Assembly: GCA_002449915.1 (NCBI GenBank) | Contig: DJXY01000001.1 | Coordinates: forward strand, 1-12,888 | Reading direction: 5' to 3' | Length of the DNA stretch: 12,888 nucleotides | Source: Oribacterium sp. UBA6992 | GTDB lineage: Bacteria; Bacillota; Clostridia; Lachnospirales; Lachnospiraceae | Shown: positions 5,801-12,249 of the stretch, piece after piece | Numbering within the stretch: the stretch's first letter is position 1 | How the letters are laid out: every line of letters begins with the position of its first letter | Notes under the pieces: model-generated | Seen by the model: only the letters and a program-made list of their open reading frames with translations | Told to the model about the DNA's origin: nothing | Database searches by the model: none | Program-made: the position numbers and the translations under genes

Positions 5801-8390
5801 TAAGCTCAATACCAGCGAGCACCGGGATCTTGTGGAGCTTGCGCTCATTACTTTTTCTACTACGGCGAGAGTCGAGATAGAAAAAACTACAAGCTATGCA
5901 GATTTTAGCCACTCGGTAAATAATATAAGAGCAGAAGGCGGAACCAACTGGGAAGATGCGCTCCAGACAGCTTCCACTGTTACCTTTGATGGGGATGGAG
6001 ATGCCACCTATGTAATCTTTGTATCCGATGGAAACCCGACGTTCCGAAATACAAAAGGAGATTATGGATACTGGAGAGATTATGGACTCTGGATCGGGAG
6101 AAGATGGATTGAGGATATAGATTACAATCCAGATTATTATAAAAAATATGGTGTTTATGGAACAGGATATGAGGACGAGTATGTAATTCGTAACTACGAG
6201 CATGCCAGAGATGACGCAAAAGCTCTGGTTGATTCTAACTGGCATTTCTATACCATCGGTGTTTTTGGAAATGTCAGCCAGATGCAGTCACTGACCAATT
6301 ACGCGTATTCGGGATCTGATTCCAATACCAGCGCCGGAGATGGACATTACTTTGCGGCAGCCGATGCCGATGACTTAAGTACTGCGCTTTCCGAGATTGC
6401 AAAGGCGATCACCAACAGCCTGGGGTTTAGCAAAGTCAGCGTGCAGGACGGCGTGACACAGCACTCCAGTATCAGCGCTAATGTCCCGGACGGTGCCATC
6501 AGCGACTTTACGTATTATAAAAACGATGAGAATTGGGATGACGCCCCGAAGGCAACATTCGCGAACAACACGGTGAACTGGGACTTAAGCTCGATCGGCG
6601 TCATGGAGGACGGAGTCCAGTACTCAGTGGAATTTTATGTCTGGCCGAAGCAGGAAGCATATGACCTTGTGGCAGACTTAAATAACGAAAGTATAAAGCC
6701 TGCCGAACTGTCTGAGCTGCAAAAAGAGGAGATTCAGCAGCTGGAGGACGGAAGCTACGGACTTAAGACCAATACCGGTCTTACGACAAAGTATACCTAT
6801 AACGGCGCGGATCAGGAGGACACACCGGCATATGATGAGGGAGTCATGCCGATCCATAGTTACCCGCTTACGCTTAGCAAACGCTGGTTTAATACACTGG
6901 ATGCGGATAAGAGACCTGCAGAGCCCGTGCAGCTTCAGATCCTTAAAGATGGGAGCGAGTATCTGACAACACCGGATCTGAATCCTGTAAAAGAGTCCGA
7001 TGAAAGCTGGAGCAGTGATCTGTGGAAATTCTACATCGCGCCGGGCTTCATGATCAAAAAGGACGACGGAAGTCAGATTGTGCTCGAGTCCGGACATGAT
7101 TATAGCGTGCAGGAGCCTGCGGATGCCGGGTATCACTGGGAGCTTACCGCTGACACCTATCATCCGATGGTAATAAATGGAGCGCTCCAATTACTCAAGC
7201 TTAAAACGGCAGCGGATAGCGAAACCGGCAGCTCCGGCAGTGCTGAAGAGGCGGTTTATACCATTAACGACAAGCAATATGTCCCTGTATCGGAACCGGA
7301 AGCAGGCGAACTCATCGCCGAGAATCGCCGCCGCAGTAATTTAAACCTCGTAAAAAAGGTGATAACTGCAGTGGACAACACGGATGCAGCGGGAACGACA
7401 GGCGCTGCTACGGAGGACAGCACAGACATAGCTGAAACACCGGGAACTGCTACGCAGGACATTTCGGCCAGCGCAGAGCTTAATGGACAGAAGTTCAGCT
7501 ACTCCATCACCGTGCACGATGCAGGAAATCAAGACGTCTATTTCTCGGTGGAGGATCTCGCGGATGGAAATAAGCTCATCGAGAATCTTCGCACCAACGC
7601 GACAGCCGAGACAAAGGATGGCAATCCTACCGGATATTACCACATTGAAAGTGGCACAGAACTCACGGTGGAGCTGGAGGCAGGATGGAATCTGCGGTTT
7701 ATCAATCTTCTGAGTGGAAGCCGCTACAGCATCAGAGAGACCAGCATGGGAGAGAGCTTCCATCTTCATAATATTACAGGTCCGAAGGAAGCTACACAGG
7801 ATCTTAGTGCAAAGACCATCAGCGGCACCATCGGGCAGGCAAATACTTCCTACAAGGTGACCTACACAAATCAACTGGATACCGCGGAGATTTTCCTTCG
7901 TAAGGAGGGCACGAATGCGGAAGACGGAAAGCGTGTAGCACTGGACGGCGCGGTATTCAAGCTTGAGAAATTAAAGGCGAATGCTTCCGGCGGGGGAGAC
8001 ACGTATGAAGCCGTGGGAGAGGCATTCACAATCAATAGCAAAACCGAGACAGACGGACACCGGATTTCCGGGCTTCGGCCGGGAACCTACCGACTCACGG
8101 AAATCACCGCGCCGGCAGGATATCTGCTTCTGCGTGATCCGATCGTTTTTACGGTACATCCCGGCACGGAAAATCTTATCAGGATGGATGAGACCGCAGG
8201 GACAGATGCAGGTCATGCGGAGATTTCCGGGGACAAACATAATACGTTAACAATCCTTAATACGCCGGGCCGTGTATTACCTGGAACCGGCGGTCATGGG
8301 ACATTACTTTATAACCTGGGCGGCTTACTGCTTATGATAGCTGCTTTGATCTTTGGTATCGACAGTAAAAGACGGAGTGCCCGGAACTAA
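2886..8390 (+). CDS. Large von Willebrand A-domain pilus adhesin with LPGTG sorting signal (probable tip pilin)
   Basis: A 1834-residue secreted, wall-anchored or pilus-tip protein. A signal peptide (residues about 1-37) ends near SFA-DS. An N-terminal globular region (about 40-250) is followed by a 400-residue low-complexity stalk (about 255-655) rich in Ala, Glu, Thr, Ser and Pro. Residues about 680-890 form a domain often seen before vWA modules in clostridial surface proteins. The vWA domain (about 940-1160) has an intact MIDAS: D947-R-S-G-S951, T1020, D1048. CnaB-like modules follow (about 1335-1450 and 1485-1660). A final SpaA-type domain has likely isopeptide residues K1673, E1739 (TEITAPAGY) and N1792. 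LPGTG (1798-1802), a hydrophobic segment and the tail SKRRSARN complete the sorting signal. GAGAAGGG lies 7 nt before ATG 2886. It is first in the operon, 57 nt ahead of the backbone pilin, as in tip-first pilus clusters. The adhesin role and ligand are inferred by analogy with RrgA/GBS104-type proteins. Confidence 0.88.
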   Translation: MERRAGRSMKQRARKSLAGILTLSLCLAPLQGVSFADSRTVVGDVEISGRNVTLNLSGADVLDAAMQALADGNLYTDDELAAAKDPRVQADFAALTDGTNPLYEMNLFSEEEHQALAEAGVEVRALIQMDAERAFAGSFLERATESDITKRGILFRDAEEELLLYRDGSNFAGFYQEFANNLYHHTEEIAEADTTGYEISGDEIVTLLFKNNADETRNFHLTLDGETLVKHIKVPKTETAIKGILGALHVEGIEETLPETVTETLPEAPPEMMSETTPETTGESMTEAAPASTESAGETENTNPAGPGESLEASKDEHSGGALGPAGDMQTGTETATDQPSGDADAHAGSSDASQTGAEYTTDPAKPANPAEPGKDASGQDKPQENHQQNQNTDSSGEEKTQENQNTAPPAQQGNSENETSGANAGGSGNTGSEHSENDQAAANDQTAGNGSAEQKSAATGATEAVAEIISSAVENIEGSLGMIEAKATERSTAIELNGDATGADPADRDAAEPKAAEAEDEADKAQQNDGAAPESSDTAEPKAAEQSSGDQASEDTSNIAGSTGEAASVETSTDASTTEDNTPEANAPEANAPETNAVDPDASGKTAEEGKSAEAQENAQTLDPTGTGTPGGSVVNGTEAVPETTAEAIPQETVKPEMELELEDYRRELLAGAHAADLVSSDTVSTKVLQYRLRDLVDLNQKQKLELIYQGPDYTIHVYYTKEAQIPENAELMVREIEEGTEEYGQYYTETLQQLGLMPSLEPIEGETEARPWDPAVDKTPFVPFARYFDVKIMSEDTEIQPAVPVEIQVTYDTPVELPENAEQKAVHFAASGTEVLEAQADRIGSAEQAGANASDPADTVAAENFAFVQSSFSVTSTIITNVPKEEEGTAEFSMLRSAAADPTKPTTVKTVTPEENGLYKIRLDLTGHVNTTTEVSKANVIIVFDRSGSMDETRLAAAQKATNDVAESLLKLNTSEHRDLVELALITFSTTARVEIEKTTSYADFSHSVNNIRAEGGTNWEDALQTASTVTFDGDGDATYVIFVSDGNPTFRNTKGDYGYWRDYGLWIGRRWIEDIDYNPDYYKKYGVYGTGYEDEYVIRNYEHARDDAKALVDSNWHFYTIGVFGNVSQMQSLTNYAYSGSDSNTSAGDGHYFAAADADDLSTALSEIAKAITNSLGFSKVSVQDGVTQHSSISANVPDGAISDFTYYKNDENWDDAPKATFANNTVNWDLSSIGVMEDGVQYSVEFYVWPKQEAYDLVADLNNESIKPAELSELQKEEIQQLEDGSYGLKTNTGLTTKYTYNGADQEDTPAYDEGVMPIHSYPLTLSKRWFNTLDADKRPAEPVQLQILKDGSEYLTTPDLNPVKESDESWSSDLWKFYIAPGFMIKKDDGSQIVLESGHDYSVQEPADAGYHWELTADTYHPMVINGALQLLKLKTAADSETGSSGSAEEAVYTINDKQYVPVSEPEAGELIAENRRRSNLNLVKKVITAVDNTDAAGTTGAATEDSTDIAETPGTATQDISASAELNGQKFSYSITVHDAGNQDVYFSVEDLADGNKLIENLRTNATAETKDGNPTGYYHIESGTELTVELEAGWNLRFINLLSGSRYSIRETSMGESFHLHNITGPKEATQDLSAKTISGTIGQANTSYKVTYTNQLDTAEIFLRKEGTNAEDGKRVALDGAVFKLEKLKANASGGGDTYEAVGEAFTINSKTETDGHRISGLRPGTYRLTEITAPAGYLLLRDPIVFTVHPGTENLIRMDETAGTDAGHAEISGDKHNTLTILNTPGRVLPGTGGHGTLLYNLGGLLLMIAALIFGIDSKRRSARN
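4635..4679 (+). repeat. 15-bp tandem repeat in the adhesin stalk
   Basis: Two exact copies of CCGGAAGCCAATGCC (4635-4649 and 4650-4664) are followed by a diverged third copy (4665-4679) and preceded by a weaker related unit (4620-4634). The unit is five codons, so changes in copy number would keep frame; it encodes P-E-A-N-A. A looser repeat encoding AEPKAAE occurs at 4417-4432 and 4501-4516. These indicate stalk growth by slippage or recombination. Confidence 0.85.
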
Positions 8391-8447
8391 GGTCGTGAAC
8401 GAAACAACGGATACCAGTATAAACAAGCATTAGGACAGGAGGAAACT

Positions 8448-10055
8448 ATGAAAAGGACCAGAAAATGGATGGCAGTGTTGCTGGCGAGTACAATGATGCT
8501 TGCTACAGGCATGAGCGCAATGGCGCAGGTGGTGGTGCCGGAGCATTCCACGCAGCAGGAAGGAACAGCGCAGATTACGGTTGCGAATGCATCCAGGGGC
8601 GAGAACTACTGTATCTATAAGCTGTTTGCTGCCTCTGTAACAGGAAAAGAAAACGGACCGATCGCATATACTGGAACGGTACCGGAGGAGCTTCTTGAAT
8701 TTTTCTATGCGGATGATGCCAGGAATGTAAGAGCGACGGAAGCAGCTGTTGATGAAAATGGGGAAATGAGCAGCGGGCTGAAAGATGCACTTACGGAATG
8801 GGTAAAGACGGCTAAACCAGTTGCCGAGGCTGTAAGTGATGGTTCGACGCTTCACTTTAACAACCTGGACTATGGATATTACATTGTAACCACCACGCAG
8901 GGAAGTCAGGCGATCACGGTGGATTCCACCAATCCGACCAGGACGCTGTATGATAAAAACAGTACGGGGCCTTCGATTCCGGAGGATGGTAAGACCGTTG
9001 ATGACGAAAAAGTGCATATCGGCGAGCCCCTTACCTATACGATTAAATTTAACACCTCTAACTATGATGGAGCAGGTACAGGTGCAAAGCAGATTTTGTC
9101 ATACACTGTAAAGGATACCCTGCCGGAGTTTCTAAGCGATGTGAAACTTACTTCCATTATGGTGGATAATGATGCAAATCTGGAAACTACAGAGGATCAG
9201 GTGCAGTTTTCTGTGAATGATATTTTACAATATGGAGGCAACTTTGCAACAGATGGAATGATTACCATTCCGTGGGTTGAGCAAAATGCAAACCCCACCA
9301 GTGAAAATGACACCGAGGGTAATTACAAGAGTCTTTATGAAAACGGAGCGATGGTTGTCATTACCTATACCGCTACAGTGACAGACCAAGCGGTGATTGA
9401 TGGAGATGGCAATACCAATACATTCACACTGACCTGGAATGTCGGAGAGGAAACGCATGGTGGAGAGAATTATACCGATACTGCAACGGTTTACACCTAT
9501 GCGATTGCACTTAAAAAGGTAGATGCCAAGGGAAATGCTCTTGCAGATGCCAAGTTCCAATTCCCATTCTATGTAAAGGAAACACCGAGTGAGAAAGATG
9601 GTGCGTATATCTATGCCGGTGAAGAGCCTGGTGAAAGACTCATCAATGAAATCACCACTCCTGAAGATGGCATCATCGTCGTAAAAGGCGTGGATGGCGA
9701 TGTTATAGCAGAAAATGAAAATGACAACGGTAAGTACGTCATTTACGAAATCGAGGCACCAAAGGGATACAATCTGCTGACAGAGCCGGTAAAGATCGCA
9801 CCGCAGATGACAAAGGCGACAAATACTACCAAGACCTTCTATCTGGATGAGCAGGGAAACATTACCTCGGAGGAGACCAATACTACCGTTGAATATGTCA
9901 ATGAACAGCTTTCCACCGGTATTGCCTTGGTTGTAAACCATGCGGGTATCGAGCTTCCGTCTACCGGCGGCATCGGCACAACCATCTTTGCATTCGCAGG
10001 ACTGTTACTGATGGCTGGCGCAGCCGGAGTCATGATTATTAAAAAGAGAGGCTGA
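8448..10055 (+). CDS. Backbone-type (major) pilin, isopeptide-D2/SpaA family, LPSTG
   Basis: A 535-residue secreted pilin. A signal peptide ends at AMA-Q (cleavage after residue 26). Residues about 30-165 form an N1-like domain (IYKLFAAS, then DYGYYIVTT), ending in TRTLYDKNS. Residues about 182-345 resemble the fimbrial isopeptide-forming D2 domain (IGEPLTYTIKF, then YTVKDTLPE). Residues about 351-490 are a SpaA-type domain with probable isopeptide residues K356 or K357, E434 (YEIEAPKGY) and N485. LPSTG (503-507), a hydrophobic segment and the tail IIKKRG form the wall sorting signal. The classic YPK pilin motif is absent; K170 in YDKN, at the same N1-D2 junction, is the best candidate polymerising lysine. 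AGGAGG lies 5 nt before ATG 8448, the strongest ribosome site of the three pilin genes, consistent with the most abundant subunit. Domain order and size fit a shaft protein; the shaft role is inferred. Confidence 0.86.
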   Translation: MKRTRKWMAVLLASTMMLATGMSAMAQVVVPEHSTQQEGTAQITVANASRGENYCIYKLFAASVTGKENGPIAYTGTVPEELLEFFYADDARNVRATEAAVDENGEMSSGLKDALTEWVKTAKPVAEAVSDGSTLHFNNLDYGYYIVTTTQGSQAITVDSTNPTRTLYDKNSTGPSIPEDGKTVDDEKVHIGEPLTYTIKFNTSNYDGAGTGAKQILSYTVKDTLPEFLSDVKLTSIMVDNDANLETTEDQVQFSVNDILQYGGNFATDGMITIPWVEQNANPTSENDTEGNYKSLYENGAMVVITYTATVTDQAVIDGDGNTNTFTLTWNVGEETHGGENYTDTATVYTYAIALKKVDAKGNALADAKFQFPFYVKETPSEKDGAYIYAGEEPGERLINEITTPEDGIIVVKGVDGDVIAENENDNGKYVIYEIEAPKGYNLLTEPVKIAPQMTKATNTTKTFYLDEQGNITSEETNTTVEYVNEQLSTGIALVVNHAGIELPSTGGIGTTIFAFAGLLLMAGAAGVMIIKKRG

Positions 10056-10076
10056 TAAGCGATCCTAATGACAGGT

Positions 10077-10103
10077 GTTTCATGCAGTCCATGATACATG
10101 AAC
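10077..10103 (+). other. Minor stem-loop just after the backbone pilin gene
   Basis: GTTTCATG (10077-10084) pairs with CATGAAC (10097-10103) through seven base pairs with one bulged T and a 12-nt loop. It lies 21 nt after the pilin stop and directly before the larger hairpin at 10110-10158. No U-run follows. It may be part of a compound mRNA 3'-end or processing structure. Confidence 0.35.
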
Positions 10104-10109
10104 CCCTTC

Positions 10110-10158
10110 CCGTCCCGGGCGGTTCCTGTCCAATTACGGATGGAGCTGCCCCGGACGG
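10110..10158 (+). other. Long stable hairpin between second and third pilin genes
   Basis: Bases 10110-10126 pair with 10142-10158 (16 pairs, two of them G-U, and one C-C mismatch at 10116/10152). After a 2/1 internal loop, TCC 10129-10131 pairs with GGA 10138-10140, leaving the hexaloop AATTAC. The stem is GC-rich. The sequence after it (CCCCTTGAGAGC) has no U-run, so it does not look like a simple intrinsic terminator. A partial terminator, RNA processing site or 3' stabiliser for the upstream pilin message would all fit. It sits in a 185-bp gap with no gene. Confidence 0.6.
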
Positions 10159-10240
10159 CCCCTTGAGAGCAACGGCAGGAAGCATTCGCAATAGAAGCAA
10201 GAGTAGCGATGGTCAGGCATAAAGGAATCAGGTAGATAAG

Positions 10241-11440
10241 ATGATGAAACGAACGAATATAAAAAAATGGATTGTGGCGTGTACCGCGGGGATACTGCTT
10301 GCGATGCAGTCCCTGACCGCCCTTGCGGCAACCCATGAAGAAAGTATCAGAACCGGGAGCATCGTCATCAAACCGGGAGACCAGGATCAGGGCGGCGCGG
10401 AGGTCCTGGAAGGCACGTATACCCTCTACCGGGTCGGCGATGTGAATGCGGCTGATTTTACGAGGTTTGCACCGACCGATGCATTCCGTGACAGCAGTGT
10501 GGAATTTAACCGGGAGACGCTTGCGTCGAGTGAGCTTCCGGCGAAGCTTCTGGAGTTTGCGCGGGCACATGCGGTGCAGGCAGTCCGAAGTGATATCCCG
10601 GCAGGGGAGACGACCGACGGACTGAGCGAGGGATTGTATCTTATTTCGCAGCAGGCGCTTGCACCGGGCTATCGCAGGATTTCCCCGTTTCTTGTGATTC
10701 TGCCGCAGGTGGATGAGCAAAGCCTTACCTATGACATTACCGCGAGACCCAAGACGGAGAAGCTCGGGGCAGTGACGTATCATCCGACGATTGAGAAGCG
10801 GATTGTGGACCGAAATGGGAATGCAATCAGCCGGGAGGAATCGTTCCGTTTTACGGTGACACCGGAGGGCAGTGCGCCGATGCCGGCAGGAACAGAGGCA
10901 GGGCAGCCGAGAACGCTGGAGCGTAAGGGTGCCGGAAACGTGGAGCTGGGCGAGATCAGCTTTGCGGGAGTCGCGGGACCATTCACATACCGGATCCGCG
11001 AGGTGAATGACGGGCTTAGGAACTATACCTATGATGAGACGGAATATGTCCTCACGCTGCAGGTTGTGCGGGATGAGGCAGCAGATGTGCTCAAGGTGGA
11101 ATCCTCAATCAAGAAGGCGGATGGAACCGTGGTAGATCGGATGAGCTTTACCAATACGTACCGGAGCTCGGGCGGCGGGCATACCGGTGGCGGTGGCGGC
11201 GGTCGTCATGTGAGACCGTCTGCGGTAAAGACCTCCGGCACGCCGACAACAGGTCCCGGCGAGGTGCTGGGTGCTGTGCGGGAGGCCGCAGCAGATACAC
11301 CGGTTGCCAAGGTTCTTGGCGCGGTCCGGAGCGGTATCCGGACAAGTGACTCGGGAAATATTGTGCTGGATGGTATCGCACTTGTAGGTGCCGTGCTGCT
11401 GCTAGGCGCCTGGGGGATACTGTGGAAGAAACGGAAGTGA
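10241..11440 (+). CDS. Minor FctA-type pilin with non-canonical sorting signal (probable basal or anchor subunit)
   Basis: A 399-residue secreted pilin. A signal peptide ends near ALA-A (residue 29). Residues about 40-175 form an N-terminal pilin domain (GTYTLYRVGDV, then EGLYLISQQALAPGYRR). Residues about 177-307 match the FctA/Spy0128 isopeptide-linkage domain: FTYRIREVNDG, YTYDETEYVLTLQV, then FTNTY. K186, E254 and N305 are the likely Lys-Glu-Asn isopeptide triad. A Gly-rich linker (about 309-325) and a duplicated VLGAVR motif follow. The C-terminus lacks LPXTG; RTSDSGN (367-373) precedes a hydrophobic segment and the tail KKRK. An additional TPTTG (334-338) lies too far from the membrane segment for a normal signal. 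Two adjacent ATGs (10241, 10244) are possible starts and the ribosome site is weak (AGG 10230-10232), compatible with low expression. It is last in the operon, before a strong terminator. The pilin identity is firm; the basal role is inferred. Confidence 0.82.
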   Translation: MMKRTNIKKWIVACTAGILLAMQSLTALAATHEESIRTGSIVIKPGDQDQGGAEVLEGTYTLYRVGDVNAADFTRFAPTDAFRDSSVEFNRETLASSELPAKLLEFARAHAVQAVRSDIPAGETTDGLSEGLYLISQQALAPGYRRISPFLVILPQVDEQSLTYDITARPKTEKLGAVTYHPTIEKRIVDRNGNAISREESFRFTVTPEGSAPMPAGTEAGQPRTLERKGAGNVELGEISFAGVAGPFTYRIREVNDGLRNYTYDETEYVLTLQVVRDEAADVLKVESSIKKADGTVVDRMSFTNTYRSSGGGHTGGGGGGRHVRPSAVKTSGTPTTGPGEVLGAVREAAADTPVAKVLGAVRSGIRTSDSGNIVLDGIALVGAVLLLGAWGILWKKRK

Positions 11441-11477
11441 ATTGAGAGCTGGAGCGTGGGAGCTGTGTAGAGCTACG

Positions 11478-11539
11478 CGCATGTAAAAAGCGGGCAGTGA
11501 AAATGAGAAGTCATTTTCACTGCCCGTTTTTTACATGCG
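11478..11539. terminator. Strong, symmetrical terminator ending the pilus operon
   Basis: The central 16-bp perfect stem (11491-11506 with 11511-11526, loop GAAG) is extended by one G-U pair, five A-T pairs, and CGCATGT/ACATGCG (11478-11484 with 11533-11539), about 29 pairs in all. A-run and T-run flank it on both sides, so it could stop transcription in either direction. It lies 37 nt after the last pilin stop and separates the pilus operon from the AbiE module. Confidence 0.92.
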
Positions 11540-11615
11540 ATTATTACTGGAAGCCCGAGGACGAGTGAACTTGCAAGGGAGTGAGTTGTCAACCGGAATA
11601 CTACGGAGGATTTTG

Positions 11616-11644
11616 TTGACACGTATGCATGCATTTCCTATAAT
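11616..11644 (+). promoter_or_regulatory. Consensus sigma-A promoter of the abiE operon
   Basis: TTGACA (11616-11621) and TATAAT (11639-11644) are both perfect consensus hexamers at the ideal 17-bp spacing. The spacer carries the palindrome ATGCATGCAT (11625-11634), and the -10 box is part of the palindrome TATAATTATA (11639-11648). So strong a promoter implies repression, most plausibly by the AbiEi antitoxin, which autoregulates in characterised AbiE systems. Confidence 0.9.
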
Positions 11645-11653
11645 TATAGTAAA

Positions 11654-11682
11654 TATAGGCTAAAATATAATAAAAGCCTATA
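11654..11682 (+). promoter_or_regulatory. Inverted repeat in the abiE leader, candidate AbiEi operator
   Basis: TATAGGCT (11654-11661) and AGCCTATA (11675-11682) form a perfect 8-bp dyad with a 13-bp A-rich centre. The dyad starts 10 bp after the -10 box, so it covers or follows the transcription start. AbiEi-family antitoxins are known to bind inverted repeats at their own promoter. Binding to this one is inferred. Confidence 0.55.
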
Positions 11683-11706
11683 ATATATATAATCGGAGGA
11701 ATTAAT

Positions 11707-12249
11707 ATGCTGCTTTCGTACTCTAATTGTTTAAAAGAATGGCAATCAGATTATCAGATAAAACGGCAGATAAAAAATGGTGATTTGTACCAAATAGAGA
11801 AAGGGGTCTATTCTGATGAACCCTTTGCTTCAACACTGGCAGTTATTACCTTTAAATACCCAAAGGGAATTATTACGATGGACAGTGCATTTTATTATCA
11901 TGGACTTACAGATGTTATCCCGGATGTAATACACCTGGCTACGGATAAGCATGCTATCTATATCAACGATAAACGAGTTCACCAATACTATGTTCCTTCC
12001 AACATATTAAACGTCGGAGTGACAATATTGAAACGTAGAGATGCAACCATTAGGATTTATGATAAAGAAAGAATGCTGATAGAACTGCTGAGATTTAAGA
12101 ATAAGTTCCCCTTTGACTATTACAAAGAAATCATAGGTAATTACAGGAACATAATATATAACCTGGATATTGAACGGATCCAGGATTACGCGGCCAGCTT
12201 TCCGCGCAGCAAGATGATTAATGACGCACTGGAGATGGAGGTATTTTAA
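11707..12249 (+). CDS. abiEi: AbiEi-family antitoxin (type IV toxin-antitoxin)
   Basis: A 180-residue cytoplasmic protein. Residues about 8-40 form a winged helix of the AbiEi type (LKEWQSDYQIKRQIKNG, then YQIEKGVYS). The middle carries the family-like segment GLTDVIPDVIHLATDKHA (from residue 66), and the C-terminal half has IYDKERMLIELLRFKNK (from 117) followed by DYYKEIIGNYRN. Members counter the partner toxin without stable binding to it and repress their own promoter. GGAGG sits 7 nt before ATG 11707. The TAA stop overlaps the next ATG by one base (TAATG), so toxin translation is probably coupled. The gene is visibly richer in A and T than the pilus genes, consistent with a separately acquired cassette. 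The family call is confident from domain pattern and partner; autoregulation is inferred from the leader palindromes. Confidence 0.88.
   Translation: MLLSYSNCLKEWQSDYQIKRQIKNGDLYQIEKGVYSDEPFASTLAVITFKYPKGIITMDSAFYYHGLTDVIPDVIHLATDKHAIYINDKRVHQYYVPSNILNVGVTILKRRDATIRIYDKERMLIELLRFKNKFPFDYYKEIIGNYRNIIYNLDIERIQDYAASFPRSKMINDALEMEVF

Noticed and set aside
4752..6245. A 497-codon open frame on the minus strand opposite the adhesin gene
   Set aside because: Its product is rich in Cys, Ile and His with no recognisable domain, it has no ribosome site, and it is fully opposite a domain-bearing gene. It is a codon-bias shadow.
9225..10783. Two overlapping minus-strand open frames opposite the second and third pilin genes
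   Set aside because: They overlap each other and the pilins, have Cys/Arg-rich unnatural composition and no initiation signals.
11240..11254. TPTTG in the third pilin as the sortase cleavage site
   Set aside because: It lacks the leading Leu and is about 38 residues before the hydrophobic segment, whereas sorting motifs directly precede it.
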